Origin: Sulfitobacter aestuariivivens
GTDB lineage: Bacteria; Pseudomonadota; Alphaproteobacteria; Rhodobacterales; Rhodobacteraceae
NCBI RefSeq assembly: GCF_014763045.1
Contig: NZ_JACTAG010000002.1
Coordinates: 558,001-622,000, forward strand
Length of the DNA: 64,000 nucleotides
Direction: 5' to 3'
This document shows positions 1 to 8,592 of this stretch, in pieces (within the stretch, counting starts at the first letter, position 1; the number at the start of each line of letters is the position of its first letter). A model generated the notes under the pieces. That model saw nothing but the letters and a program-made list of their open reading frames with translations. It did no database searches and had not been told where the DNA came from. Both the position numbers and the translations under genes were made by a program.

Positions 1-2
1 CC

Positions 3-1391
3 CTAGGCCGTGGCAAGCTTTTGCATGTTGGCGAAGGCTGGAAACGACACTTCCTTGATACGGTCATAGATTTTCTTGATCGTCGGGTCCGTCCGATCCA
101 CCTCCCGACTTGCGCGACCAAAGCCATCAAGACGGCAATGGGTGATCCAGTTCTTGATGTCCGGATGCTGGGACCAGGCGAACTGGTTTGTTGCATTGAC
201 AAGTTGCGAAACGACCCAGGTCTGAACCGTGTCTGTCATCGGCACCGGCGCAGCAAGCGCGTTTTTCTCTTTGATGGTGTCAAAACTTGTCTCGATCTTC
301 GCAATCAACGCCGCGCTGAACGTGGGCTGATAGAGGCGGATCATTTGCAGCACAATCTGATCCTCCTGAAAAACGGGCCAGGTATCCGTATGGCCAAGGG
401 CCCGCGCGGTACAGTCAATGTACAGCGTCTTGGGTCGCGCAGGGCACGTTCCGCCAACAAGGTTCATTGCTCCAGGCTCTATGCTTTCAACATGGCCCAA
501 TCGCACAATGTCTCGGACTTCGCGAAGACGGCCAAGTTCGGCCATCGAGACTGTCGGCCCATGCATGATGACGGGCCGGACGGATGGATCAAGGCGCATC
601 CACAGGTTTGCGGCTTCCATCCTGTCAGCCAGATCATCAACGGATGTCGCATCCATGACAGCCTCCATCTGGCGCATCGTGCCGCCAAAGCTTTCGTGGT
701 AGAACGCACCGCTTGGCTGAGAGAATACACGGTTGATCATCCACGGATCACGCGGCACCACCCAGCGGATCTGGCTCGCATCCGCACCACTTTCCAGCAA
801 CCATAGAACGCTGTCCATCGCGGTCTTGCCTGCGCCCAGAACAGTAAACTGATCGTGCAGACGCGCCATGTGCGGCAGAGCGTTTGGAGGGATGCAAACC
901 ACGTCATCAGCCACGCGGAACCGTCGTTCGTGTGTCAGAGGAATGCCGTTCTCAAGCAACCCGGCATTAACGAGGCGATGGCGCACATCAATCTGGGTGG
1001 CTTTCCCCGAAAGCAGATGCCTGACCTCGCCATCGCCCAGATGCTCTGACATGGGCAAAAAGCGCACGCGACCAGATTGCAGCAATCGGTCTTGCATCAC
1101 AGCATGAAAATAGGCGGCCACTTCCAGGCCCGACGCAAGCTCTTCGAAACCCTTGTTCAGACCGGATGTATCGATCGCGCCACGGCCCAGATCGCGGGAC
1201 GCGACCCCATAATAGGAAGAGGGCTGATGAAGCCTGACAAAAGGATAGGCATCATTCCAATGACCGCCTGCCTTGTCCCGCCGATCTACCAGCGTGATAT
1301 GCGCGTCCGTTTCATCAAGCAGCGTGTCTGCAAATGACAGACCCGACGCGCCCGCGCCTATGATCAAGTAGTCGGTTTCAAACCTGTCCAA
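3..1391 (-). CDS. FAD/NAD(P)-binding oxidoreductase (flavoprotein monooxygenase-like)
   Basis: A Rossmann dinucleotide-binding motif (YLIIGAGASGLSFAD) stands at the very N-terminus. A region with GGHWNDAYPFVRLHQPS follows, like the FAD-contacting segment of flavin-containing monooxygenases. A second nucleotide-binding patch (FTVLGAGKTAMDSVLWL) lies near residue 200. The two-dinucleotide layout predicts a soluble FAD/NAD(P) enzyme; the substrate is unknown. The start is uncertain. An ATG at 1448 would add 19 residues but has no Shine-Dalgarno. The TTG at 1391 lies just downstream of a run of eight G (coding strand) that could itself act as ribosome-binding site, and it begins right before the Rossmann fold. 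The stop codon is inside the window, so the gene is complete. No functional partner is adjacent. Confidence 0.75.
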   Translation of the reverse strand: MDRFETDYLIIGAGASGLSFADTLLDETDAHITLVDRRDKAGGHWNDAYPFVRLHQPSSYYGVASRDLGRGAIDTSGLNKGFEELASGLEVAAYFHAVMQDRLLQSGRVRFLPMSEHLGDGEVRHLLSGKATQIDVRHRLVNAGLLENGIPLTHERRFRVADDVVCIPPNALPHMARLHDQFTVLGAGKTAMDSVLWLLESGADASQIRWVVPRDPWMINRVFSQPSGAFYHESFGGTMRQMEAVMDATSVDDLADRMEAANLWMRLDPSVRPVIMHGPTVSMAELGRLREVRDIVRLGHVESIEPGAMNLVGGTCPARPKTLYIDCTARALGHTDTWPVFQEDQIVLQMIRLYQPTFSAALIAKIETSFDTIKEKNALAAPVPMTDTVQTWVVSQLVNATNQFAWSQHPDIKNWITHCRLDGFGRASREVDRTDPTIKKIYDRIKEVSFPAFANMQKLATA

Positions 1392-1670
1392 GCCCAGCCC
1401 CCCCCAAATGCCCTTTGGAAATGCTATAGACCTGCGCGATGCAGGCATAGTTCAAACTTGCGGAAAGGCCCTCGCGGTTGATTCTGTCGGTCAGGCGAAG
1501 GCTTTGACCAATCGCCTCGCGTTTCAAGCAGCGGAAACAGCGCCCGGCGCCTCTCATCGATTGTCCATCCTGACAACACAAAAAGTCCATCAACGCGCTA
1601 TAGATTCGGCACCTCAGCCAACTTGTGCTACCTTTGAGCTCCTGTCTCACAAATTGAAACGGATCAGAAC

Positions 1671-2723
1671 ATGGCAAAGGGTGGCAAGAAGGGTAACGGA
1701 AATTCCGGCGACGGAGGCTCGTCCGATGGAGGCAGCATCAAGGGCAACCGCAAGGATAATTTGCTTGCGGGATCCGACATCGATGACACCATTCTCGGCA
1801 GACAGGGCAATGACACCCTGATCGGAAATGGCGGAAACGACTTCTTGTTTGCGGAAGAGGGTGACGACCTGCTGGACGGCGGCAGCGGCAACGACCGCCT
1901 CTTCGGCGGCGGTGGAAACGATACCCTGAACGGCGGCGATGATCACGACGAGCTTTTTGGTGGCCACGAAAATGACGTTCTAAATGGCGGCGACGGAGAC
2001 GACGTTTTGGTGGGCGGCCTCGGCAATGATCTGATTGATGGCGGATCAGGGTACAACACAGCAGAGTTTACCGACATTGGCGGTGATATTCCTTTGTCGT
2101 CTGACCCAAACGTGGTCACTGTCGACGGCATCACCTTGAACGCAACAGGCGCGGGGTCCTACACCTCCACGAACGAAATTGCGCCCGGACTGTTTGAGAC
2201 CGACACCCTGACCAACATCCAGCGAGTTATTGGCTCAAACTTCAATGACATGATGACCGGTGGAGCGGGCGCGGACAACTTTTCGGGTGCCCAAGGCCAT
2301 GACGCGCTTTCCGGAGGCGCTGGCGATGATACGCTTTATGGCGGTCTGGACAATGACACGCTTGAGGGCGGCTCTGGCAGCGATACCTTCATTTTCCTGC
2401 GTATTGCCGACGGCATCGTGGAACCAAACCCACCTGTTCCAGGCGACACATCCGTCTATGATGACCCCGGTGTCGGGGACGGCGCAGATGTCATCGTCGA
2501 TTTTAATGTCAGCGAAGACATCATTGCCTTTTTGTCCAACGAAGACATGACCGTTGGTTCTTACACTAACGACGATGGGTTTACCGTGCTGACCTATGCC
2601 GCCCCGGATTACTTCGGACCTTCAGAAATCACACTAGCAGGCATTACCGCCAGCCTGGCCGACCTCGAATCTGCAGGCGCCATTGTGATCAATGTCGACC
2701 CGGGTTTTGACTTCCTGATCTGA
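1671..2723 (+). CDS. Secreted RTX (hemolysin-type calcium-binding) repeat protein
   Basis: The 350-residue protein is built around glycine/aspartate nonapeptide repeats (GGxGxDxLx type) in two blocks. A longer one covers about residues 40-125 (e.g. GGSGNDRLFGGGGNDTLNGG) and a shorter one about 195-235. These form Ca2+-binding parallel beta-rolls in type I-secreted proteins. An acidic, poorly conserved C-terminus (ADVIVDFNVSEDIIAF, as seen after RTX blocks) fits the C-terminal type I secretion signal, and there is no N-terminal signal peptide. The first 25 residues are unusually Gly/Lys/Ser-rich. No type I ABC transporter, membrane-fusion protein or catalytic domain is present here, so it may be a small surface or S-layer-like protein rather than a toxin. 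Confidence 0.85.
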   Translation: MAKGGKKGNGNSGDGGSSDGGSIKGNRKDNLLAGSDIDDTILGRQGNDTLIGNGGNDFLFAEEGDDLLDGGSGNDRLFGGGGNDTLNGGDDHDELFGGHENDVLNGGDGDDVLVGGLGNDLIDGGSGYNTAEFTDIGGDIPLSSDPNVVTVDGITLNATGAGSYTSTNEIAPGLFETDTLTNIQRVIGSNFNDMMTGGAGADNFSGAQGHDALSGGAGDDTLYGGLDNDTLEGGSGSDTFIFLRIADGIVEPNPPVPGDTSVYDDPGVGDGADVIVDFNVSEDIIAFLSNEDMTVGSYTNDDGFTVLTYAAPDYFGPSEITLAGITASLADLESAGAIVINVDPGFDFLI

Positions 2724-2994
2724 ACGTCGCCCTTAGGCACTCAATTTGCTAGGCGCAACTGAGGTCACTTCAGATCAGTGAATTGGGCAGGCCCTGCTGC
2801 TGAGTTCATTTCGACAGCATATTTTGCGCGGGCTATGAACTGTAAACCCGACAGTCACACCAGTTGCCCCAAGCAGCCAATCTGAGCCCAATATTCCCGA
2901 ATGCTGCGATGATCTCGAACGACCGCTCATGCATCTTTTGGCCGAACACTTCTCTTAGTGTAGTCTAATTCACACCAAGATAAGCGGGGGTCAA

Positions 2995-3804
2995 ATGGCG
3001 AGCTTCAAGGAATTGGAACACCAAGGGTGGGCAGAAAAAGCCCGTTTCTACAATGATCATTTCGCGGGAGTAACTCGACAGGCGATCGAACCATTAATTG
3101 AGGGCTTGGGGAATATCTCCGAGCTTCGCCTAATTGACGTCTGTTGCGGCACAGGGGATCTGGCCGAAGCCGCTGCGCAGCGCGGAGCACAAGTAACGGG
3201 CGTAGATTTTGCCGAACCGATGATTGAAATCGCGCGGGCACGTGTGCCATTAGCGAATTTCGAAGTTGGTGATGCTGAGAAACTTAACTTCGAAGACGCA
3301 AGTTTTGATGCAGTGACCTGTGCCTTTGGGCTGTGGCATATCGGTGAACCAGATAGTGCCATTTTGGAGGCCGCGCGTGTGCTTAAGCCCGGCGGTACAT
3401 ATTCTTACACTGCTTGGCTTCCCCCTGATGAAGGCTGGGACATGATGGGCCTGCTGATGACAGCAATCAACAGTCACGGCACGATGGACGTCGATCTGCC
3501 ACCGGCTCCGCCACCTTTTCGATTTGCACTGGTCGAAGAGGCAGACACCGTCCTGAGGGCTTCCGGTTTCAGCTCCACTACATTTGAAAAACAGGTTGCC
3601 ATCTGGCGCGGCCAGACCGGAGACGACTTGATCGATTTGCTTTACAAGGGAATTGTCCGTGCACCTATGCTAATTGATGCACAACTACCCGAAGCCAAGC
3701 AGGCAATCATCAACGATATCAGAACTGGCGCAGAGGCTTTCCGGGACGCTGAAGGGATCATGATGCGCTGGCCCTTTTTGGTGGCTCGCGCAACCAAGGT
3801 ATAG
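2995..3804 (+). CDS. Class I SAM-dependent methyltransferase
   Basis: A 269-residue soluble protein with the UbiE/COQ5-like methyltransferase fold. Motif I (LIDVCCGTGDLAEAAA) binds SAM near residues 46-61, the acidic motif follows (VTGVDFAEPMIEIARAR), then the post-II region (FDAVTCAFGLWHI) and AARVLKPGGTYSYTAW. The acceptor substrate cannot be read from sequence; methylation of a small hydrophobic compound or quinone-like molecule is only an analogy. A G-rich ribosome-binding site (GCGGGGGT) precedes the ATG. It is a single gene, with 271 bp without recognisable features between it and the RTX gene. Codon use is slightly more AT-rich than its neighbours. Confidence 0.8.
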   Translation: MASFKELEHQGWAEKARFYNDHFAGVTRQAIEPLIEGLGNISELRLIDVCCGTGDLAEAAAQRGAQVTGVDFAEPMIEIARARVPLANFEVGDAEKLNFEDASFDAVTCAFGLWHIGEPDSAILEAARVLKPGGTYSYTAWLPPDEGWDMMGLLMTAINSHGTMDVDLPPAPPPFRFALVEEADTVLRASGFSSTTFEKQVAIWRGQTGDDLIDLLYKGIVRAPMLIDAQLPEAKQAIINDIRTGAEAFRDAEGIMMRWPFLVARATKV

Positions 3805-3880
3805 TGGCGGCTTCTGATAGCAGACTTTCAACCGGCAAACACAGTGCTCCCTCGTCCGCAAAAAGGCCCTCTAGCGCATG

Positions 3881-4354
3881 TCAAAACACATACAATATTA
3901 ACCAATCCGCAGTCAGCGCAGGCCGCGCTGCCCGCTCAATCTCTACCACCGCACTCAATCGACACATCAGGCTGTCGCGGCCCCGCTCCACTGCCTCTTC
4001 CAACGCAAACCGCCCCCGGATCCGCGCGCCTGATTCGACCGGGGAAATGAACCGCACCTTGTCGAACCCGTAGTTGACCGACGCACTCATCCCCTCCATC
4101 ACGGGCAGCGCTCCATAGGCCATACCGCTCATCATCGAGAGCGTCAGCATCCCATGCGCGACCGTCCCGCCAAAGGCCGTTTCCGATGCCCGCACCGGGT
4201 CGACGTGGATGAACTGATGATCCTCGGTTACATCCGCAAAGGCATCAATGCGGGCCTGATCGATCACGAACCAGCCTGACAGGCCAAGTTCCTGACCCAC
4301 CGCGGCCTGCATGCCCGAACGGGTGATCGTGCGGTCGCCGTGCCAGACGCTCAC
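3881..4354 (-). CDS. MaoC-family (R)-hydratase/dehydratase
   Basis: A 157-residue single hot-dog fold of the MaoC/PhaJ type. The hydratase signature is clear: FADVTEDHQFIHVDPVRA (catalytic Asp and His of the D-x(4)-H motif) followed by FGGTVAHGMLTLSM. Family members hydrate trans-2-enoyl-CoA or related thioesters. It is the last gene of the minus-strand run dgcN-dgcA-dat-maoC and overlaps the aminotransferase gene by 4 bp, so it is almost certainly co-transcribed and translationally coupled. Why a hydratase sits in a D-amino-acid operon is not evident. It might act on an unsaturated acid released by amino acid turnover, or simply be a passenger. Confidence 0.82.
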   Translation of the reverse strand: MSVWHGDRTITRSGMQAAVGQELGLSGWFVIDQARIDAFADVTEDHQFIHVDPVRASETAFGGTVAHGMLTLSMMSGMAYGALPVMEGMSASVNYGFDKVRFISPVESGARIRGRFALEEAVERGRDSLMCRLSAVVEIERAARPALTADWLILYVF

Positions 4355-5208
4355 ACAGCAGCCTTGCGCATCTCATCAAGATAGATCTCACGCAGGCGGG
4401 GGGCCACACGGCCCGGCGTACCATCCCCCAGCGCGGTGCCGTCAATCTCTACCACGGGCATGACAAACGCACTCGCAGACGTGGTGAATGCCTCATCCGC
4501 CTCCTTGGCCTCGTCTATGGTAAAGTTGCGTTCTTCGACCTCCATCTGCGCTTCCTTGGCAAACCGCAGGACAGCAGCGCGGGTAATCCCATGCAGGATG
4601 TCATTGGACAGCGCGCGGGTGATGATCTTGTTGCCCTTCACGATATAGGCGTTGTTCGACGTCCCTTCGGTGACAAAGCCATCCTCGACCATCCAGGCGT
4701 CATCACAGCCGGCCTTCTTGGCCATCATCTTTCCCATTGACGGATACAGCAATTGCACCGTCTTGATATCCCGCCGCCCCCAGCGAATGTCTTCGATCGA
4801 AATGATCTTGGCCCCCTTCCTGGCCGCAGGGCTGTCCGCAAGGCCCGGCTTGTTCTGGGTAAACAGCACGATGGTGGGCGGCGTGTCTTCGGCAGGAAAC
4901 GCGAAATCCCGATCGCCGTCAGAACCACGCGTGACCTGCAGATAGACAAGCCCCTCTTCGATCTCATTGATGCGCACCAGCTCGCGATGCACCTCAAGCA
5001 GATCGTCCTTGGAAATCGGATTGGCCATGTCCAATTCATTCAGCGACCGGCTGAGGCGACGCGCATGCCCCTCGAAATCGATCAGCTTGCCATCCAGAAC
5101 CGAGGTCACTTCATAAACCCCGTCCGCCATCAGGAAACCGCGATCAAAGATCGAAATAGTCGCCTCATTCTCCGGCAGGTAGGCGCCGTTCACATAGACT
5201 GTCCGCAT
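4351..5208 (-). CDS. dat: D-amino-acid aminotransferase (class IV PLP enzyme)
   Basis: A 285-residue fold-type IV aminotransferase. It shares with Bacillus-type D-alanine aminotransferase the segments DRGFLMADGVYEV, VYLQVTRG, EDIRWGRRDIKT (Lys149 is the expected PLP Schiff-base lysine) and VTEGTSNNAYIV. It should move amino groups between D-amino acids and 2-oxo acids, typically D-Ala + 2-oxoglutarate to pyruvate + D-Glu. ATG at 5208 is preferred over 5259 because GGGGATAATGAC precedes it and the conserved sequence begins there; only 4 bp separate it from the dgcA stop. Its position right after dgcA suggests it supplies D-glutamate to that pathway. Branched-chain aminotransferase or aminodeoxychorismate lyase are relatives, but the D-AAT motifs fit better. 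Confidence 0.85.
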   Translation of the reverse strand: MRTVYVNGAYLPENEATISIFDRGFLMADGVYEVTSVLDGKLIDFEGHARRLSRSLNELDMANPISKDDLLEVHRELVRINEIEEGLVYLQVTRGSDGDRDFAFPAEDTPPTIVLFTQNKPGLADSPAARKGAKIISIEDIRWGRRDIKTVQLLYPSMGKMMAKKAGCDDAWMVEDGFVTEGTSNNAYIVKGNKIITRALSNDILHGITRAAVLRFAKEAQMEVEERNFTIDEAKEADEAFTTSASAFVMPVVEIDGTALGDGTPGRVAPRLREIYLDEMRKAAV

Positions 5209-5212
5209 GTCA

Positions 5213-6178
5213 TTATCCCCAAAGTTCCGCAGCAGGCGGATGCACCCCTGCCGCATCAAATGTCAACGGCGGATCACGGTCCTCGGCAAGCAACAGCGGC
5301 CCATCCAGATCCACCACCCTGGCACCCTGCGCCACCAGCGTCGCAGGTGCCATCGCCAAGGATGACCCCACCATGCACCCCACCATCACGTCAAACCCCT
5401 CAGCCAGCGCTGCCGTCCGCAAACGCAGCGCCTCTGTCAGACCCCCGGTCTTGTCGAGCTTGACGTTCACAACGTCGTACTTGCCCTTCAGCCGGGCCAG
5501 GGTGCTGGTGTCGTGCGCGCTCTCATCGGCACAGACCGGCAGCGGGCGCTCAAGCCCAAGCAACACATCATCTTCCCCGGCCGGAACAGGCTGTTCCACC
5601 AGTGCCACGCCCAACCGCACAAGATGGGGTGCCAGATCGGCATAGATTTCCGCCGTCCAGCCTTCGTTGGCATCCACGATGATCGTGCTATCGGGCGCAC
5701 CCGCACGCACAGCCTCAAGCCGCGCCATGTCATCAGGTGTGCCCAGCTTGATCTTGAGCAGGGGCCGATATGCGTTCTTGGCCGCCTGCGCCTGCATTTC
5801 GGCAGGCTCTGCCAGCGACAGGGTATAGGCGGTGATTTCAGGGCCCGGCTTGGCCAACCCGGCCAACTCCCACACCCGTTTGCCTGCACGCTTGGCCTCC
5901 AGATCCCACAAAGCACAGTCCACCGCATTGCGCGCTGCGCCGGCTGGCAACAGATCATACAAGCCTTCGCGGGTCAGCACCCCGCTTAATCCCTCAACCT
6001 GCGTCGTAACGCTCTCCAGCGTCTCGCCATACCGCGCATAAGGCACACATTCGCCCCAGCCGGTCACGTCCCCTTCCGTGATCCGCACCGTCAGAACCTT
6101 CGCTTCGGTCCTCGATCCCCTCGAAATGGTGAAAACCTGCGCCAGTCGAAACGTATCCGCCGTCACTTCTATGCGCAT
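5213..6178 (-). CDS. dgcA: N-acetyl-D-glutamate racemase DgcA (enolase superfamily; dipeptide-epimerase-like)
   Basis: A 321-residue enolase-superfamily enzyme of the muconate-lactonising/dipeptide-epimerase subgroup. Expected catalytic features are visible: KIKLG (Lys142 and Lys144, the K-x-K base), metal ligands in VDANEGW (Asp169), VEQPVP (Glu195) and CADES (Asp218), and the opposing base in VNVKLDKTGGL (Lys240). Alone it would be called L-Ala-D/L-Glu epimerase. Next to a DUF1611 protein it matches DgcA, described in marine bacteria as the racemase turning N-acetyl-D-glutamate into N-acetyl-L-glutamate. It lies second in the operon, 57 bp after dgcN. The function is inferred from family plus context; a true dipeptide epimerase of murein recycling remains the alternative. 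Confidence 0.8.
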   Translation of the reverse strand: MRIEVTADTFRLAQVFTISRGSRTEAKVLTVRITEGDVTGWGECVPYARYGETLESVTTQVEGLSGVLTREGLYDLLPAGAARNAVDCALWDLEAKRAGKRVWELAGLAKPGPEITAYTLSLAEPAEMQAQAAKNAYRPLLKIKLGTPDDMARLEAVRAGAPDSTIIVDANEGWTAEIYADLAPHLVRLGVALVEQPVPAGEDDVLLGLERPLPVCADESAHDTSTLARLKGKYDVVNVKLDKTGGLTEALRLRTAALAEGFDVMVGCMVGSSLAMAPATLVAQGARVVDLDGPLLLAEDRDPPLTFDAAGVHPPAAELWG

Positions 6179-6235
6179 CGCCGCACCTTCATCTTTCCTG
6201 TAAACTCATGCCAACCCGGGCCACGCGCACTGCCG

Positions 6236-7237
6236 TCAAAGTGCAGCCAGTGCGTCCGCCAGACGCTCCGCCCCATGGCGGTAAGGATCAACCGCAGGCA
6301 GGCCCATCTGAGCTTCGACCTTTTCCAGATACGCCTTGGCTTCGTCTTCCGACATATGCTGCGTGTTGATCGAAATACCCACGACCTCGCAGGCAGGGTT
6401 TGCCACCCGCGCCAGCGTCAGGGCCATATCGCGGACCGCCTCCATCGACGGCGGCGTGTACTCGGGCAAACCGCGCATATGCGTGCGCGTGGGCTCGTGG
6501 CAGATGATCAGGGCATCAGGCTGGCCCCCATGAATCAGCGCCATTGTCACACCGGAATAGCTGACGTGAAACAGGCTTCCCTGCCCTTCAATGATATCCC
6601 AGTGATCCGGCTCGTTATCCGGTGTCAGATACTCAACCGCCCCGGCCATGAAATCCGCAATCACCGCATCCAGCGGCACGCCTGAACCGGTGATCAGGAT
6701 GCCGGTCTGCCCCGTGGCGCGGAAGGTGCTGTTCATGCCCTTGGCACGCATCGCATCATCCAGTGCCATGGCGGTATACATCTTGCCCACCGAACAATCG
6801 GTGCCCACGGCCAGTACCCGCTTGCCGCTGCGCTTTTTGCCGTTGGCAATGGGGTAATCCACATTCGGCACCCGCACGTCATGCAGCGTGCCGCCATTGA
6901 CCTGGCTGGCCGCGACCAGATCGCCCTCATCGCGCAGCAGGTTATGCAGACCAGAGGCCAGATCATACCCCATCCCCAGCGCTTCGATCAGCACCTCTTT
7001 CCACGCCTGCGAGATGATGCCGCCCCGGTTGGCCACACCGATCACCAAAGTCTTGGCACCCGCCGCCTTGCCTTCCGCCAGCGACATCTCGGTCAGCCCA
7101 AGATCCGCGCCGCAGCCCGGCAGGCTGATCTGGCCCACCGCATGATCTGGCCGCCAATCACGGATGCCAATGGCGACCTTGGCCGCCAGCATATCGGGCG
7201 CATCGCCCAAAAACAAAAGATATGGTGTCTCGATCAT
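6236..7237 (-). CDS. dgcN: D-glutamate N-acetyltransferase DgcN (DUF1611 family)
   Basis: A 333-residue DUF1611 protein. A P-loop-like segment (VLAVGTDCSVGKMYTAMAL, residues about 141-159) and the conserved IIEGQGSLFHVSYSGVT and ICHEPTRTHMRG segments mark the family. DUF1611 members paired with an enolase-superfamily gene have been described as DgcN, which acetylates D-glutamate so that DgcA can racemise the product. Start 7237 is chosen over 7318 because CGGAG lies just upstream and the conserved N-terminus (MIETPYLLFLGDAP) starts there. It is first in the minus-strand operon dgcN-dgcA-dat-maoC, and its promoter should lie in the gap shared with the divergent malyl-CoA lyase gene. No dedicated regulator (dgcR) was seen next to it. 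Confidence 0.82.
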   Translation of the reverse strand: MIETPYLLFLGDAPDMLAAKVAIGIRDWRPDHAVGQISLPGCGADLGLTEMSLAEGKAAGAKTLVIGVANRGGIISQAWKEVLIEALGMGYDLASGLHNLLRDEGDLVAASQVNGGTLHDVRVPNVDYPIANGKKRSGKRVLAVGTDCSVGKMYTAMALDDAMRAKGMNSTFRATGQTGILITGSGVPLDAVIADFMAGAVEYLTPDNEPDHWDIIEGQGSLFHVSYSGVTMALIHGGQPDALIICHEPTRTHMRGLPEYTPPSMEAVRDMALTLARVANPACEVVGISINTQHMSEDEAKAYLEKVEAQMGLPAVDPYRHGAERLADALAAL

Positions 7238-7546
7238 GGCAGATACTCCGGCAGAAATGGATTCGGCGCATATTGATCGAATTCCGGCGCAACTCAATTG
7301 CGTAAACGATGTAGCCAAGGCTGAACACGCAAGAATTTCCCGCGCAGCTTAAACTTCTTGCAAGATTATCGCGCAGCGCTTGCTTCCCGTCGTTGGCGAC
7401 GTACGTCGCAGCAGCAACACAGGCGGAGCCCATCGTTCACCTCAAACGATCCGCCGGCAGCCTTTCGCACTTGCAGCATGCCGCGCAATATTCTACCTCC
7501 CAGCCAACCAAATACGAAATATCCTTACCCCGTCAGGAGCCCGCCC
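7238..7546. promoter_or_regulatory. Divergent intergenic region dgcN / malyl-CoA lyase
   Basis: A 309-bp gap between two divergent genes, so it must hold both promoters. An open frame runs in from the lyase side, but conservation and the ribosome-binding site (CAGGAG) place the lyase start at 7547. I see no clear -35/-10 pair, operator palindrome or riboswitch fold. Confidence 0.5.
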
Positions 7547-8506
7547 ATGTCCTTCCGCCTGCAGCCCGCGCCCGTCGCCCGCCCCAATCGGTGTCAGCTC
7601 TTCGGTCCCGGCTCCAATACCAAACTCTTTGCCAAGATGGCCGCCTCGGACGCCGATGTGATCAACCTCGACCTAGAAGACAGCGTGGCCCCCACCGACA
7701 AGGACGCCGCCCGCGCCAATGTGATCACCGCCATCTCCGACGTTGACTGGGGCAGCAAATGGCTGTCCGTGCGGATCAACGGGTTGGACACGCCCTACTG
7801 GTACCGCGATGTGGTTGATGTGCTGGAACAGGCTGGCGACCGGCTTGATCAGATCATGATCCCCAAAGTGGGCTGTGCGGCTGATATTTATGCTGTCGAC
7901 GCGCTGGTCACGGCCATTGAAGCCGCCAAGGGACGCACCAAACCTGTTGCGTTCGAAGTCATTATCGAAAGCGCTGCAGGCATTGCCCACGTGGAAGAAA
8001 TCGCCGCTGCCTCGCCGCGCCTGCAGGCCATGAGCCTGGGCGCTGCCGACTTTGCCGCCTCCATGGGCATGCAGACAACAGGCATCGGCGGCACGCAGGA
8101 AAATTACTACATGCTGCGTGACGGCGTGCAGCACTGGTCTGACCCTTGGCACTGGGCGCAGGCCGCCATCGTCGCCGCGTGCCGCACCCACGGGGTCCTG
8201 CCCGTCGATGGTCCCTTCGGAGATTTCTCCGATGATGACGGCTTTCGCGCGCAGGCACGCCGGTCGGCGACGCTGGGCATGGTCGGCAAATGGGCCATCC
8301 ACCCCAAGCAGATCGCCATTGCAAACGAGGTATTCACCCCCTCTGACGACGCCGTCGCGGAAGCGCGCGAAATTTTGGCCGCCATGGAAGAGGCCAAGGC
8401 AAAGGGCGAAGGCGCAACAGTCTACAAAGGACGCCTTGTCGATATCGCTTCGATCAAGCAGGCCGAGGTGATCGTGCGCCAGTCCGAAATGATCGCGGGC
8501 GGCTGA
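7547..8506 (+). CDS. mcl1: L-malyl-CoA/beta-methylmalyl-CoA lyase
   Basis: A 319-residue HpcH/HpaI-type (CitE-like) lyase. Visible family marks are the N-terminal RPNRCQLFGPGSN phosphate/CoA-binding stretch, INLDLEDSVAP (metal/substrate acid residues), QIMIPKVG, EVIIESAAGIAHVEEI and the C-terminal GKWAIHPKQIAIANEVF. In Rhodobacteraceae this enzyme cleaves L-malyl-CoA to acetyl-CoA and glyoxylate, and beta-methylmalyl-CoA to propionyl-CoA and glyoxylate, in the ethylmalonyl-CoA pathway. ATG 7547 is preceded by CAGGAG at good spacing; an upstream in-frame extension lacks conservation. No other ethylmalonyl-CoA pathway gene is adjacent. A hairpin follows the stop. Confidence 0.9.
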   Translation: MSFRLQPAPVARPNRCQLFGPGSNTKLFAKMAASDADVINLDLEDSVAPTDKDAARANVITAISDVDWGSKWLSVRINGLDTPYWYRDVVDVLEQAGDRLDQIMIPKVGCAADIYAVDALVTAIEAAKGRTKPVAFEVIIESAAGIAHVEEIAAASPRLQAMSLGAADFAASMGMQTTGIGGTQENYYMLRDGVQHWSDPWHWAQAAIVAACRTHGVLPVDGPFGDFSDDDGFRAQARRSATLGMVGKWAIHPKQIAIANEVFTPSDDAVAEAREILAAMEEAKAKGEGATVYKGRLVDIASIKQAEVIVRQSEMIAGG

Positions 8507-8513
8507 AAAGGGC

Positions 8514-8534
8514 GCTGGCCCATCAGGGGCCAGC
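8514..8534 (+). terminator. Possible terminator after malyl-CoA lyase gene
   Basis: An 8-bp GC stem (GCTGGCCC / GGGCCAGC) with a 5-nt loop sits 8 bp after the stop. The T-tract is poor (CTGCATTCCCCTTT), so intrinsic termination is only moderately likely. Confidence 0.45.
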
Positions 8535-8592
8535 CTGCATTCCCCTTTATCCCTTCCTTGCGTAAGCTGCGGTCAAATCAAAGGGCCGCAGC

